Assembly: GCA_030655135.1 (NCBI GenBank)
Contig: JAURWC010000009.1
Location: forward strand, 62,001 to 126,000
Direction of reading: 5' to 3'
DNA length: 64,000 nucleotides
From: Hyphomicrobiaceae bacterium
Lineage (GTDB): Bacteria > Pseudomonadota > Alphaproteobacteria > Rhizobiales > Hyphomicrobiaceae
Of the stretch, positions 25,406 through 34,392 are shown one piece after another; the stretch's first letter is position 1, and the number at the start of each line of letters is the position of its first letter. Under the pieces are notes generated by a model that saw only the letters and a list, made by a program, of their open reading frames with translations, was not told the origin of the DNA and did not search any database. A program made the position numbers and the translations under genes.

Positions 25406-26923
25406 CTACTGCGACAGGTAGAGCGACAGCACCCGCTGCCCGATCCCTTGAAACACCGCCGCCAGTTCCGTAGCCGACTCTGCGGAGAACGCATGGGCGT
25501 CGTCTGATGCGCACGTCTTTAGGAATGTTTTTGCAGCCGAACTGACTTCGTAACCAACGGTGTAGACTTCAATGCCCTTGGCCTTCATGCCTGTGCAAAG
25601 AGCCTGCGCCTGCGCAGTCGAGGATGCGTTGACGACGCTTTTGCCGATGTTGGTGTATGCCCAGGAGCCGACGCGATAGCCGCCGGCAGAGAACTCGTTG
25701 TTGTAATCGCCGTCGGTCATCAGGATCGCGATCTTGCGCAACGTCTTGTCGTTGGCCGCGGGATAAGGCGCCGGATCATCGGAGGACCCTGCCCAAACGT
25801 TCTTCCAGTTCGGCGAAAGCGTATACCAAGCCCAAGCCGTGCCCAGCTGACCAGCCGTGCCCCCCTTGGCCGATAGCCCCGCAATGGTCGTCAGAATTGC
25901 GTCCTTGTTGCTGGTCAGCGGCATAATCACGCTCGATGTTCCCAGCGTGCAGCCGAATTCCTGCGGTGTCGCATCGACTAGGCTTTTGCCTTGCCGCATG
26001 AAGTTCATGACGTAGTTGCCAGGGCCAGGGGCAGCGTCCGTGTATTTTTCCGTGCCCATGCGCTCTACGACGCACTCGGTCGGATGATAATAGTAGTTGC
26101 GGGTCTTCGTCTGGCAGGTCCAGCCGCTGCACGATTGATAATTTTCTGAGAACGTTTGAACGGCCGGCGTCAACCCCGCTGCGGCCAGGCGCGGCAGCGC
26201 CGGCAACCGCACGCCGTCTGAAAACGGCACGAGGGCGACACGTACGCGCGTTTTTAGCTCTTCGGTGGCAAGCATGCTTTTGACGAGGTTGCTGGCCGCC
26301 GTCTTCATCGCATCGAGCTTCACGCCCTTGGTGCAGGGCGAATCATCCAGGTCGGGCGCGCTGTCACACATCGAACCCGTGATATCGAGCATCAACGACA
26401 GCTCGAATTTGCTGTTGGTGATGGTCGCGACCGACCCGGTCTCGCTTTCGCCGGTAGCCTCGCTGGTTCCCAGCAACGGCAGCGTATCCATGCCGACGAC
26501 CTTGGCTAGAACGGTCACGAGATCCGCGGATCCCTTGGCGTAGAGGGAGTTGCCCTCAACCGAGAACGACACGTTTTCGATGATGTCAGCGCCGAACCGT
26601 TGCCGGCTGCGGTTGGCTTTGAACGCCTTCTTTGCGGTCTCGACGGCCGCGGCCTTGTCGGCCTGGTTCAGCTGAAGCTTCGCAGCGCCGGCTAAAACGG
26701 CCGCATCCATGGAAGCTTGAAGCTCATTGCGCGCAATGGCCCACCGGCCGACTTCGAGAGCTGTTGCTGTGACCAGCACCAGAAATGAGATGAGCCCGGC
26801 AAAGATCGGGGCGATTGCACCGGATTTGTCGTCCCTGAACAGGGACAACAGGGTCCTCGATCTCCCCCGGGCGCCCGTTGCTTCCCCGAGAACGCCCAAC
26901 CCGACACGCAACACGCATTCCAT
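25406..26923 (-). CDS. TadG-like pilus-assembly protein with vWA domain
   Basis: A 505-residue protein with a TadE/TadG-like N-terminal membrane segment (GAIAPIFAGLISFLVLVTATALEVGRW, about residues 35-62) preceded by a short cytoplasmic region, and a C-terminal von Willebrand A domain with a MIDAS motif DITGSM (about residue 178) and LMTDGDYN. The central Cys-rich insert (SCSGWTCQ) suggests disulfides in the periplasm. No tad/flp genes are adjacent, so this copy is an orphan. A GGGAA lies eight bases before ATG 26923. Divergent from ahcY. Confidence 0.85.
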   Translation of the reverse strand: MECVLRVGLGVLGEATGARGRSRTLLSLFRDDKSGAIAPIFAGLISFLVLVTATALEVGRWAIARNELQASMDAAVLAGAAKLQLNQADKAAAVETAKKAFKANRSRQRFGADIIENVSFSVEGNSLYAKGSADLVTVLAKVVGMDTLPLLGTSEATGESETGSVATITNSKFELSLMLDITGSMCDSAPDLDDSPCTKGVKLDAMKTAASNLVKSMLATEELKTRVRVALVPFSDGVRLPALPRLAAAGLTPAVQTFSENYQSCSGWTCQTKTRNYYYHPTECVVERMGTEKYTDAAPGPGNYVMNFMRQGKSLVDATPQEFGCTLGTSSVIMPLTSNKDAILTTIAGLSAKGGTAGQLGTAWAWYTLSPNWKNVWAGSSDDPAPYPAANDKTLRKIAILMTDGDYNNEFSAGGYRVGSWAYTNIGKSVVNASSTAQAQALCTGMKAKGIEVYTVGYEVSSAAKTFLKTCASDDAHAFSAESATELAAVFQGIGQRVLSLYLSQ

Positions 26924-27087
26924 GATAAATTCCCACCAAACTGCGGGATCACTAAAACACTACCGAACATTGCAAACAACTCATGGATAATACTGAGGAA
27001 AACACGAAGTAAATTTGACGAAATATTAGAATAGATCCTTCACGGAGTATCGGAAGGGCGCAAGCACGCACCCACGCCTCATGCACC

Positions 27088-27109
27088 CATATAAAGATTT
27101 GTTTATATG
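27088..27109. promoter_or_regulatory. Palindromic operator candidate upstream of ahcY
   Basis: Perfect 8-base arms CATATAAA (27088-27095) and TTTATATG (27102-27109) around a six-base spacer, in otherwise G+C-rich DNA and about 95 bases before the ahcY start. It looks like a dimeric regulator site. ArsR-family SAH sensors (SahR type) control ahcY in other proteobacteria, but assigning this site to one is inference. Confidence 0.5.
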
Positions 27110-27204
27110 TTGTTGCGCGCTTTCGCCACCGGCGCTATACGTCCGCCGAACCGCGCAACGGCCCAGGCCGTGCCTTCCCGAAACGATAAGAGGACGACGA
27201 TCCG

Positions 27205-28614
27205 ATGGCCGCCGCCAACACCGACTACATCGTCAAAGACATCAGCCTTGCCGACTGGGGCCGCAAGGAAATCGCCATCGCCGAGACGGAAATGCCGGGC
27301 CTGATGGCCACGCGCGCCGAATACGGCTCCAGCCAGCCGCTCAAGGGAGCCAAGATCGCCGGCTCGCTGCACATGACCATTCAGACGGCCGTGCTGATCG
27401 AAACCCTGAAGGCGCTCGGCGCCGACATCCGCTGGGTCTCCTGCAACATCTACTCCACCCAGGACCACGCCGCCGCCGCCATCGCAGCAGCCGGCATTCC
27501 CGTTTTCGCCTGGAAGGGTGAGAGCCTGAAGGACTACTGGGACTACACCCGCAAGCTGTTCGAGTGGCACGACGGCGGCATGCCGAACATGATCCTCGAC
27601 GATGGCGGCGACGCCACGCTGTACATCCATCTCGGCGTTCGCGCTGAAGGCGGCGACACGGCGTTCCTCGACAAGGCGGGCTCGGAAGAAGAAGAGATCC
27701 TGTTCGCCTTGATCAAGGATACGCTGAAGACCAAGCCCAAGGGCTGGTTCGGCGAAGTCGCGAAGTCGATCAAGGGCGTCTCGGAAGAGACCACTACGGG
27801 CGTCCACCGCCTCTACGTCATGGAAAAGGAAGGCAAGCTCCTCTTCCCGGCGATCAACGTCAACGACAGCGTCACCAAGTCGAAGTTCGACAACCTCTAC
27901 GGCTGCCGTGAATCGCTGGTCGACGGCATCCGTCGCGGCACCGACGTCATGATGGCCGGCAAGGTTGCCATGGTCGCCGGCTTCGGCGATGTCGGCAAGG
28001 GCTCGGCCGCCTCGCTGCGCAACGCCGGCTGCCGCGTCATGGTCTCGGAAGTCGATCCCATCTGCGCGCTCCAGGCCGCGATGGAAGGCTACGAAGTCAC
28101 CACGATGGAAGACGCCGCCTCCCGCGCCGACATCTTCTGCACGGCAACCGGCAACAAGGACGTCATCACCATCGAGCACATGCGCGCGATGAAAGATCGC
28201 GCCATCGTCTGCAACATCGGCCACTTCGACAACGAGATCCAGATCGCGGGCCTCAAGAACCTGAAGTGGGTCAACATCAAGCCGCAGGTCGACGAGATCG
28301 AGTTTCCCGACGGCCATCGCGTCATCATGCTGTCGGAAGGCCGCCTGGTGAACCTCGGCAACGCTATGGGCCACCCCTCGTTCGTGATGTCTGCGTCGTT
28401 CACCAACCAGACGCTGGCACAGATCGAGCTGTGGAACGACAAGGGCAAGTACGAAAAGAAGGTCTACACCCTGCCCAAGCACCTCGACGAGAAGGTCGCG
28501 ATGCTCCACCTCGAGAAGATCGGCGTGAAACTGTCGAAGCTCAGCGCCGAGCAGGCCGCCTACATCGGCGTAAAGCCGGAAGGCCCCTTCAAGGCCGACC
28601 AATACCGCTACTGA
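27205..28614 (+). CDS. ahcY: S-adenosylhomocysteine hydrolase
   Basis: A 469-residue enzyme that splits S-adenosylhomocysteine into adenosine and homocysteine, keeping methylation reactions going. It has the NAD-binding motif [12 protein letters not shown] (residues about 252-264), the substrate segment [14 protein letters not shown] and the C-terminal KADQYRY ending whose Lys and Tyr reach the NAD of the partner subunit. An insert of about 40 residues near [14 protein letters not shown] is typical of the bacterial long form. AGAGGA precedes the ATG. A strong terminator follows. Confidence 0.98.
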   Translation: MAAANTDYIVKDISLADWGRKEIAIAETEMPGLMATRAEYGSSQPLKGAKIAGSLHMTIQTAVLIETLKALGADIRWVSCNIYSTQDHAAAAIAAAGIPVFAWKGESLKDYWDYTRKLFEWHDGGMPNMILDDGGDATLYIHLGVRAEGGDTAFLDKAGSEEEEILFALIKDTLKTKPKGWFGEVAKSIKGVSEETTTGVHRLYVMEKEGKLLFPAINVNDSVTKSKFDNLYGCRESLVDGIRRGTDVMMAGKVAMVAGFGDVGKGSAASLRNAGCRVMVSEVDPICALQAAMEGYEVTTMEDAASRADIFCTATGNKDVITIEHMRAMKDRAIVCNIGHFDNEIQIAGLKNLKWVNIKPQVDEIEFPDGHRVIMLSEGRLVNLGNAMGHPSFVMSASFTNQTLAQIELWNDKGKYEKKVYTLPKHLDEKVAMLHLEKIGVKLSKLSAEQAAYIGVKPEGPFKADQYRY

Positions 28615-28640
28615 TGCCAGCGATCGCTGCCGACACGGCA

Positions 28641-28668
28641 AGGCCGGGCCCCAACGCCCGGCCTTTTT
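28641..28668 (+). terminator. Rho-independent terminator after ahcY
   Basis: Arms AGGCCGGGC (28641-28649) and GCCCGGCCT (28656-28664) with a six-base loop, followed by TTTTT. The T-run overlaps the hicB stop codon (28667-28669), so the hairpin ends ahcY and possibly also hicAB from the other side. Confidence 0.85.
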
Positions 28669-29074
28669 AGTTGTTGCTTGCTAAGACCTTTTTCCGTCGA
28701 GCGCCAACCCTGGCGGGCGCTAACGTCCCGTCGGCAGAATTGCGCCGGATAGCCAGTTTTATAACCTCTTCGCTCCATTGCGAGAGACTCTTGCCTTGGC
28801 TCTGGGCCGCTTCGATGGCATCGCGATGCACTTCGGGATCCACCCGGATCATCAGATTGCCGGAGGCTGCCCGCTTCGGATCTTTGCCCACCTTTTCGCA
28901 AGTGGCGACATAATCCTCCACCGCCTCCACGAAAGCAGACTTCAAGGCCGCCATGTCAGTCGCGTGAAACGACACGACATCCGTGGTGCCCAGCAGACGG
29001 CCGACGAGCAATCCGTCATCGACATCAACGTCAACCGAGGCTTTGAACCCCTTGTGGTGCAGCGTCCCGGTCAT
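28667..29074 (-). CDS. hicB: HicB-family antitoxin
   Basis: A 135-residue antitoxin. Residues about 1-65 form the HicB partial RNase H-like fold (GFKASVDVDVDDGLLVGRLLG, VSFHATDMAALKSAFVEAVEDYVATC) and residues 70-115 a ribbon-helix-helix DNA-binding region (GNLMIRVDPEVHRDAIEAAQ, SLSQWSEEVIKLAI). HicB neutralises HicA and represses the operon. It is downstream of hicA with an ATGA four-base overlap. Confidence 0.9.
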   Translation of the reverse strand: MTGTLHHKGFKASVDVDVDDGLLVGRLLGTTDVVSFHATDMAALKSAFVEAVEDYVATCEKVGKDPKRAASGNLMIRVDPEVHRDAIEAAQSQGKSLSQWSEEVIKLAIRRNSADGTLAPARVGARRKKVLASNN

Positions 29075-29331
29075 TCGTCACCTGTCATTCCAATTTGAAT
29101 CAGGAAAGCTCGCGCATCCCTGACTTGATACCGCTTCGCTTCCTTCTCTGGATGAGGACGATGAAACGTCGCGATGTCGCCGCTCAAGTGGAACCGCACA
29201 CGAGATCCGTTGCCCTCGATTATTTCACAACCGAGCGATACGAATAGGCCCTCAATATCCGACCATCGTATCGTCGCCGACACCGGATCTGCAAAAACAG
29301 CCTTGAGCACTTTCCGATGCTTCGAGTTCAC
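29071..29331 (-). CDS. hicA: HicA-family toxin (mRNA interferase)
   Basis: An 86-residue HicA-type protein with a double-stranded-RNA-binding-like fold, upstream of hicB. The core reads GNGSRVRFHLSG then FHRPHPEKEA. Canonical HicA has GSHHKF with a catalytic His; here that position is Arg-Val-Arg, and other His residues are present further on. Many annotated chromosomal HicA proteins share this form, so it is a subfamily trait. It is probably a translation-dependent mRNA endonuclease; activity is not certain. Confidence 0.85.
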   Translation of the reverse strand: MNSKHRKVLKAVFADPVSATIRWSDIEGLFVSLGCEIIEGNGSRVRFHLSGDIATFHRPHPEKEAKRYQVRDARAFLIQIGMTGDE

Positions 29332-29589
29332 GCATCAAAATATCAAATGCATGCACATAATGCAAGCAGAAGGCGTCGGGTTGCACTAGCGCCCAACACT
29401 AACGCCAACACTCGCCCATCCCCCTGTGTCCCGCCAACTCTGGCCAGCATCAGGTGCCGCCTTCATAATCCTTAATGATTCGCCGCCCTAGCGGCGGCTT
29501 CCCGCGCCTCGGCTTTTCCGTCCTCGCGTTCCAGTTCGCGGTCCACTGACGCTGACATGACCACGGCTTTGCCTTGGCCTCGGAGAACG

Positions 29590-32115
29590 ATGCGGACGGG
29601 CGCATTCAAATTGCGGATCGGCAACGCCCGGCGCGAGCTTGTCTCGCTTCTGGTGGCCAGCCTTGCCGTCGTCCTCGCCCTGGTCGCAGGCCTCTCGCGC
29701 GCGTCCGCTACCAGCGCGGGCACTGGAGCAGGCAAGCTGCTGGCCTTGGCGATCATCCTAGGCGGGGCAACGCTTGCGGGGTATTCCGTCCTCACGCTGG
29801 TACGATCCTCGCGCAAGGCCGAGAAGTCAGCCACGACCGAGAACCGTGACCTGCGCCGCAAGCTCGCCTCTACCGAGGCCCTGATCAAGTCCGAGCCGCA
29901 GATCCTCATCCATTGGGAGCAGGGTGAGTCGGCCTCCGTCATCACCCACACGCTGGCCGGTATCGCTGGATTGCCCGGCACCACCAGCGAGCTGCTGCGC
30001 TTCGGCATGTGGCTCGAAGAACGTTCGTCCTCCGCCCTGAAAGCCGCGCTTGATGAGTTGGTCTCGGAAGGCCGAGGCTTCTCGCTCGTGCTGCGGACAC
30101 TGTCCAACGGCTATGTCGAGGCCGAGGGCCGCGCCGCCGCAGGCCGTGGCATCCTTCGTCTGCGCGATGTTGCCGGCCTGCGCCGCGATATCACGATGAT
30201 CGTCAGCCACCAGGAAACGCTGACACGCGCCATCTCCTCCGCCCGTGCTCTGCTCGACGCGCTGCCCATGCCCGTCTGGTTCAAGACGCCCGACGGGCAG
30301 CTGAGCTGGGTCAACGCCGCCTACGTCCGCGCCGTCGACGCCGCCAGTGCCGAAGAAGTCCGCGAGCGCCAAATCGAGTTGCTTGAAACGCGCCAGCGCA
30401 AGCTCGTCACGGAAGCCCTGGCCGGAGGCGAAATCTACCATCGCCGCCTGCCGCTGATTGTCGGCGGCGAGCGCAAATCGCACGACGTGATCGTGCTGCC
30501 GCTCGACGACGCCATTGCCGGCGCTGCCATCGACGTCGCCGCCCTCGAAACCGCGCAGGGCGAACTCGAACGCCAGATCGCTTCCTACGACCGCACGCTG
30601 GACCGCGTCGCCACCGCGGTCGCGATCTTCAACTCCGACCAGCAGCTGTCGTTCTTCAACGACGCCTACACCAAACTGTGGGGCCTCGACGCCACGTGGC
30701 TCAAGACGCGCCCGCCCGACAGCGCCATCCTCGACCGTCTGCGCGAACTGGGCCGCCTGCCGGAAGTCGTGAACTATAAGGAATGGAAGGCCAAGCTTCT
30801 CTCCACGTATCAGACCGGCGCCGGCCACGAAGACCTATGGCACCTGCGCGACGGCCGCATGCTGCACGTAATGGGCGAGCAGCGTCCCGACGGCGGCGTG
30901 ACCTACCTCTACGCCGACGAGACGGAACGTTTCGCCCTGGAAAGCCGCTTCAAGACGCTCATCAGCGTCCAGGGCGAAACGCTGAACAGTCTCAAGGAAG
31001 GCGTGGCCGTGTTCGCCACTAACGGCCGCCTGCAGCTGTTCAACGTGTCCTTCTGCGCCATCTGGAAGCTGCCCCGCCGCGCGCTCGAAGCCAACCCGCA
31101 CATCGATGAAATCGTCCACGACGTCGCCCCCACCGGCGACGATGCAGCGACCTGGACCAGCCTGGCCCGCATGGTCACCGCCTTCATGAGCGAGCGCGAG
31201 ACTATCGAAGGCCGCATGAACCGGGCCGACGGAAGCGTCATTGACTATGCCGCAACGCCCCTGCCCGACGGCGCCACGCTGCTGACCTTCGCCGACGTGA
31301 CCGACGCGCGGCGCGCGGAACGTGCGCTGATGGAACGCAACGAAGCCCTCGTCGCCGCTGACCGCCTCAAGACGCACTTCATCAGCCACGTGTCCTACGA
31401 GCTGCGCACGCCGCTGACCAACATCATCGGCTTCTCTGAACTGCTCGCCAACCCCCGCGTCGGCGCGCTGTCGGAAAAGCAGCGTGAATACCTCGGCGAC
31501 ATCACGTCGTCGTCGAAGACGCTGCTGGCGATCATCGACGACATCCTCGACCTCGCCACCATCGACGCAGGCTCGCTCGACCTGCGCACCGGCCCGATCG
31601 ACGTGCGCGCCATGATCCGCTCTGCCATCATGGGTGTCCGTGACCCGGCCATCCGCAACAATTTGATGCTCGATATCGCCGTCGCCGACGACGTGCATTC
31701 GTTCATGGCCGACGAGTCGCGCGTACGCCAGGTGCTCTACAATCTGCTGTCCAACGCCGTGGGCTTCTCCAAGCCCGGCGACGTCATCCACCTGTCGTGC
31801 TGGCGCGAGGACGACTGGGTCGTCTTCACCGTCCAGGACCAGGGCCCCGGTATCCCCTCCGGCCAGCAGCGTCGCGTATTCGACCGGTTCGAGAGCCGCA
31901 CCCAGGGCTCGGCGCATCGTGGCGCCGGCCTCGGCCTTTCAATCGCCAAAAGTTTGGTGGAACTGCACGGCGGCGATATCCAGCTGCAGTCGGAACCCGG
32001 CCAAGGCACGCTGGTGACAGTGCGATTCCCCGAGCGCGGCCGCAGCCACCGTCGACTGGACACCCGGACCGTGGCAAACCTCCGCAATGAACAACAACGC
32101 GCTCTCACGAACTGA
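29590..32115 (+). CDS. divL: DivL-like PAS kinase with tyrosine in place of the phosphoacceptor histidine
   Basis: An 841-residue membrane-bound sensor with two N-terminal hydrophobic segments (about residues 15-38 and 50-70), three to four PAS-type regions (LDALPMPVWFKTPDGQLSWVN; DRVATAVAIFNSDQQLSFFN; LKEGVAVFATNGRLQLFN) and an HATPase with DQGPGIP and GAGLGLSIA. The H-box reads HVSYELRTPLT: Tyr603 stands where kinases have His, as in Caulobacter DivL, which controls CckA and CtrA rather than phosphorylating a partner directly. ATG 29590 has GGAG four bases upstream; ATG 29557 has no ribosome site. Its end overlaps tsaE by 29 bases. Confidence 0.9.
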   Translation: MRTGAFKLRIGNARRELVSLLVASLAVVLALVAGLSRASATSAGTGAGKLLALAIILGGATLAGYSVLTLVRSSRKAEKSATTENRDLRRKLASTEALIKSEPQILIHWEQGESASVITHTLAGIAGLPGTTSELLRFGMWLEERSSSALKAALDELVSEGRGFSLVLRTLSNGYVEAEGRAAAGRGILRLRDVAGLRRDITMIVSHQETLTRAISSARALLDALPMPVWFKTPDGQLSWVNAAYVRAVDAASAEEVRERQIELLETRQRKLVTEALAGGEIYHRRLPLIVGGERKSHDVIVLPLDDAIAGAAIDVAALETAQGELERQIASYDRTLDRVATAVAIFNSDQQLSFFNDAYTKLWGLDATWLKTRPPDSAILDRLRELGRLPEVVNYKEWKAKLLSTYQTGAGHEDLWHLRDGRMLHVMGEQRPDGGVTYLYADETERFALESRFKTLISVQGETLNSLKEGVAVFATNGRLQLFNVSFCAIWKLPRRALEANPHIDEIVHDVAPTGDDAATWTSLARMVTAFMSERETIEGRMNRADGSVIDYAATPLPDGATLLTFADVTDARRAERALMERNEALVAADRLKTHFISHVSYELRTPLTNIIGFSELLANPRVGALSEKQREYLGDITSSSKTLLAIIDDILDLATIDAGSLDLRTGPIDVRAMIRSAIMGVRDPAIRNNLMLDIAVADDVHSFMADESRVRQVLYNLLSNAVGFSKPGDVIHLSCWREDDWVVFTVQDQGPGIPSGQQRRVFDRFESRTQGSAHRGAGLGLSIAKSLVELHGGDIQLQSEPGQGTLVTVRFPERGRSHRRLDTRTVANLRNEQQRALTN

Positions 32116-33631
32116 CCTCGACGAAGCCGCCTGCGGCCGCCTCGCCCAGCGCATCGCCCTCAAGCTGAAGCCGGGCGACGCCATCGCGCTGCACGGCGAC
32201 CTTGGCGCCGGCAAGACAACGTTTGCCCGCGCCCTCATTCGCGCGCTGCTGGGCGACGCGGAGGCCGAGGTGCCGAGCCCCACGTTCGCCCTGATGCAGC
32301 TTTACGACACGCCGCGCTTGCAGCTGGCACACCTCGATCTCTATCGCCTCGCCGATGAAAGCGAAGTCGATGAGCTCGGCATCGCCGATCTGCTCGACTC
32401 CGGCGCCATCATCGTCGAGTGGCCGGAGCGCGCGCCTTCCGTGCTGCCGCCAAACCGGCTCGACATCACGTTGAGCCAAGGCGCCGGCACCGACACCCGC
32501 ACTATATCCATCGCACCTTCGGGATCGTGGGCGTCGCGCCTTCACCGCCTCGACGAGATGACGGCCTTTGTCGGCTTCGATGCTAGATGGGCGCACGCCG
32601 AAACGCGCTACCTGCAGGGCGACGCCTCGGCCCGCGCCTACGCGCGCTTGCACGCAGCCGGCGGCGAACGCGCGGTACTTATGGATAGCCCCCGCCTGCC
32701 AGACGGCCCGCCCATCCGCGATGGCCTGCCCTACAGTCGCATCGCCCATCTCGCCGAGGACGTGGCACCCTTCGTCGCCGTCGCCGGTGCACTGAGCGCC
32801 GCCGGCCTCAGTGTCCCGCAAATCCACCACGCCGATCTTGATCGCGGCTTCCTGCTGCTGGAGGATTTCGGAGATCGCGTCTTCGGCCGCGAGCTTGAGA
32901 GTGGCACCGGCCAGGCCGAACTTTGGAAAACAGCCACAGACGCGCTCGCCGTTTTGCATCGCGGTCCTTCTCCCAAAGCCATTCCGCTGACGAACGGCAC
33001 GGTCTACACTGTTCCCCAGCAGGACCGCGGCGCGCTTGCGATCGAAGTGGAGCTGCTGCCGGACTGGTATTGGCCCGCGCTCTTCGGTGAACCCATCCCA
33101 CCCGAAATCCGCGCCGAATTTCTCACAATCTGGAACGGCCTATTCGACAAGCTTCTGGCCCTGCCCACCGGCTGGGTGTTGCGTGATTTTCACTCGCCCA
33201 ATTTGATGTGGCTGCCTGAGCGCCAAGGTGCCCGCCGCGTCGGCATCATCGATTTCCAGGACGCACTCGTCGGCCCGCCCGCCTACGACCTCGTGTCGCT
33301 CCTGCAGGATGCCCGGCTCGACGTTCCCGCCGATCTTGAAGCCGTCATGTTTGCCCACTACTGCGAGGCCGCCATGATGGACCAGCCGCGATTCGACCAC
33401 GCCGCCTTCCAGTTTGCGTATTCCGCTTTAGGCGCGCAGCGTAACACCAAGATTCTGGGGATATTTGCCCGTTTGGCTCGCCGCGACGGCAAACCCGGCT
33501 ATCTTCGTCATGTGCCCCGGCTCTGGCGCTATCTCGAACGCGACCTGGCCCATCCGGAACTCTCTTCCCTGCGCGCCTGGTTCGATCGCCATCTTGGCCC
33601 CGAGCTGCGTGCCCGCCCCATCGAGGCCTGA
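32087..33631 (+). CDS. tsaE: Fusion of TsaE (tRNA t6A ATPase) and AmgK-like sugar phosphotransferase
   Basis: A 514-residue fusion. Residues 1-150 are TsaE, the ATPase of the t6A37 tRNA-modification complex, with Walker A GDLGAGKTTFARALI and SPTFALMQLYD. Residues about 160-514 are an aminoglycoside-phosphotransferase-fold kinase with DFHSPNLMW (catalytic Asp and Asn) and IIDFQDALVG. The kinase half resembles AmgK, which phosphorylates MurNAc/GlcNAc at the anomeric carbon. The fusion is known in Hyphomicrobiales. The start codon lies inside divL and the stop shares a base with murU, so the run is translationally coupled. Confidence 0.93.
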   Translation: MNNNALSRTDLDEAACGRLAQRIALKLKPGDAIALHGDLGAGKTTFARALIRALLGDAEAEVPSPTFALMQLYDTPRLQLAHLDLYRLADESEVDELGIADLLDSGAIIVEWPERAPSVLPPNRLDITLSQGAGTDTRTISIAPSGSWASRLHRLDEMTAFVGFDARWAHAETRYLQGDASARAYARLHAAGGERAVLMDSPRLPDGPPIRDGLPYSRIAHLAEDVAPFVAVAGALSAAGLSVPQIHHADLDRGFLLLEDFGDRVFGRELESGTGQAELWKTATDALAVLHRGPSPKAIPLTNGTVYTVPQQDRGALAIEVELLPDWYWPALFGEPIPPEIRAEFLTIWNGLFDKLLALPTGWVLRDFHSPNLMWLPERQGARRVGIIDFQDALVGPPAYDLVSLLQDARLDVPADLEAVMFAHYCEAAMMDQPRFDHAAFQFAYSALGAQRNTKILGIFARLARRDGKPGYLRHVPRLWRYLERDLAHPELSSLRAWFDRHLGPELRARPIEA

Positions 33632-34392
33632 TGCAGACGCGGTCCCCCAAGCGGCCACCACCCTCCTCCACGGCGCACCCCACGACCGCGATGGTTCTCG
33701 CCGCCGGTCTCGGCAAGCGCATGCGCCCGCTGACGAACGACATTCCCAAGCCCATGGTGGAATTCCAGAAGCGCCCGCTGATCGACCACGTGCTGGATCG
33801 CCTCGCCGCTGCGGGCATCACGGACGCGGTCGTCAACGTCCATTACCAGCCCGAACCGCTGGAACGGCACCTGAAGCAGCGCAAGACGCCGAAGATCAAC
33901 ATCTCCGATGAACGGGGCGTGCTGCTCGACACCGGCGGCGGCCTCGTGCGCGCCCTGCCGCTGCTGGGCGACAAACCGTTCATCATTCACAACTCCGACA
34001 GCGTCTGGGAAGAGGGCGTCGGCAGTAACCTCGCCCGCCTGTTTGCCGCCTGGGATGCCGAGGCGATGGACAGCCTATTGCTGATGGCGCTCGGCTCGCA
34101 CAGCCTGGGTTACGACGGTCACGGCGACTTCACCATGGATGCCGACGGCCGGCTGCATCGCCGCGAAGAAATGCGCGAGTCGCCCTTCGTTTTTACCGGC
34201 GTTTCCATCGCCCATCCCCGCCTGTTCGACAACGCGCCGCAGGGTCCCTTCTCGCTCAATACGCTGTGGGATCGCGCCATCGACAAGGGCCGTCTCTACG
34301 GCATCCGCCTCGAGGGCACATGGATGCACATCGGCACGCCCGAAGCTCTCGCCGAAGCCGAAAGGTGGGCCGCCGATGAAACGCGGCGCTGA
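33631..34392 (+). CDS. murU: MurU-like sugar-phosphate nucleotidyltransferase
   Basis: A 253-residue nucleotidyltransferase with the signature AMVLAAGLGKRMRPLT (residues 20-35), the KP of PKPMVEF and the metal-site Asp of HNSDSVW. It is the size and form of MurU, which uridylylates MurNAc-1-phosphate after AmgK in the peptidoglycan-recycling bypass. The close coupling to the AmgK-like kinase (one-base overlap) supports that, but other sugar-1-phosphates are possible. Its 3' end overlaps addB by 17 bases. Confidence 0.85.
   Translation: MQTRSPKRPPPSSTAHPTTAMVLAAGLGKRMRPLTNDIPKPMVEFQKRPLIDHVLDRLAAAGITDAVVNVHYQPEPLERHLKQRKTPKINISDERGVLLDTGGGLVRALPLLGDKPFIIHNSDSVWEEGVGSNLARLFAAWDAEAMDSLLLMALGSHSLGYDGHGDFTMDADGRLHRREEMRESPFVFTGVSIAHPRLFDNAPQGPFSLNTLWDRAIDKGRLYGIRLEGTWMHIGTPEALAEAERWAADETRR

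Noticed and set aside
27113-27204. SAH riboswitch before ahcY
   Set aside because: The leader can fold, but I could not match the core consensus of SAH or SAM/SAH riboswitches, so only a generic stem and an operator candidate are reported.
27103-28641. Long minus-strand open frame opposite ahcY
   Set aside because: Shadow of the adenosylhomocysteinase gene; unusual composition and no start signal.
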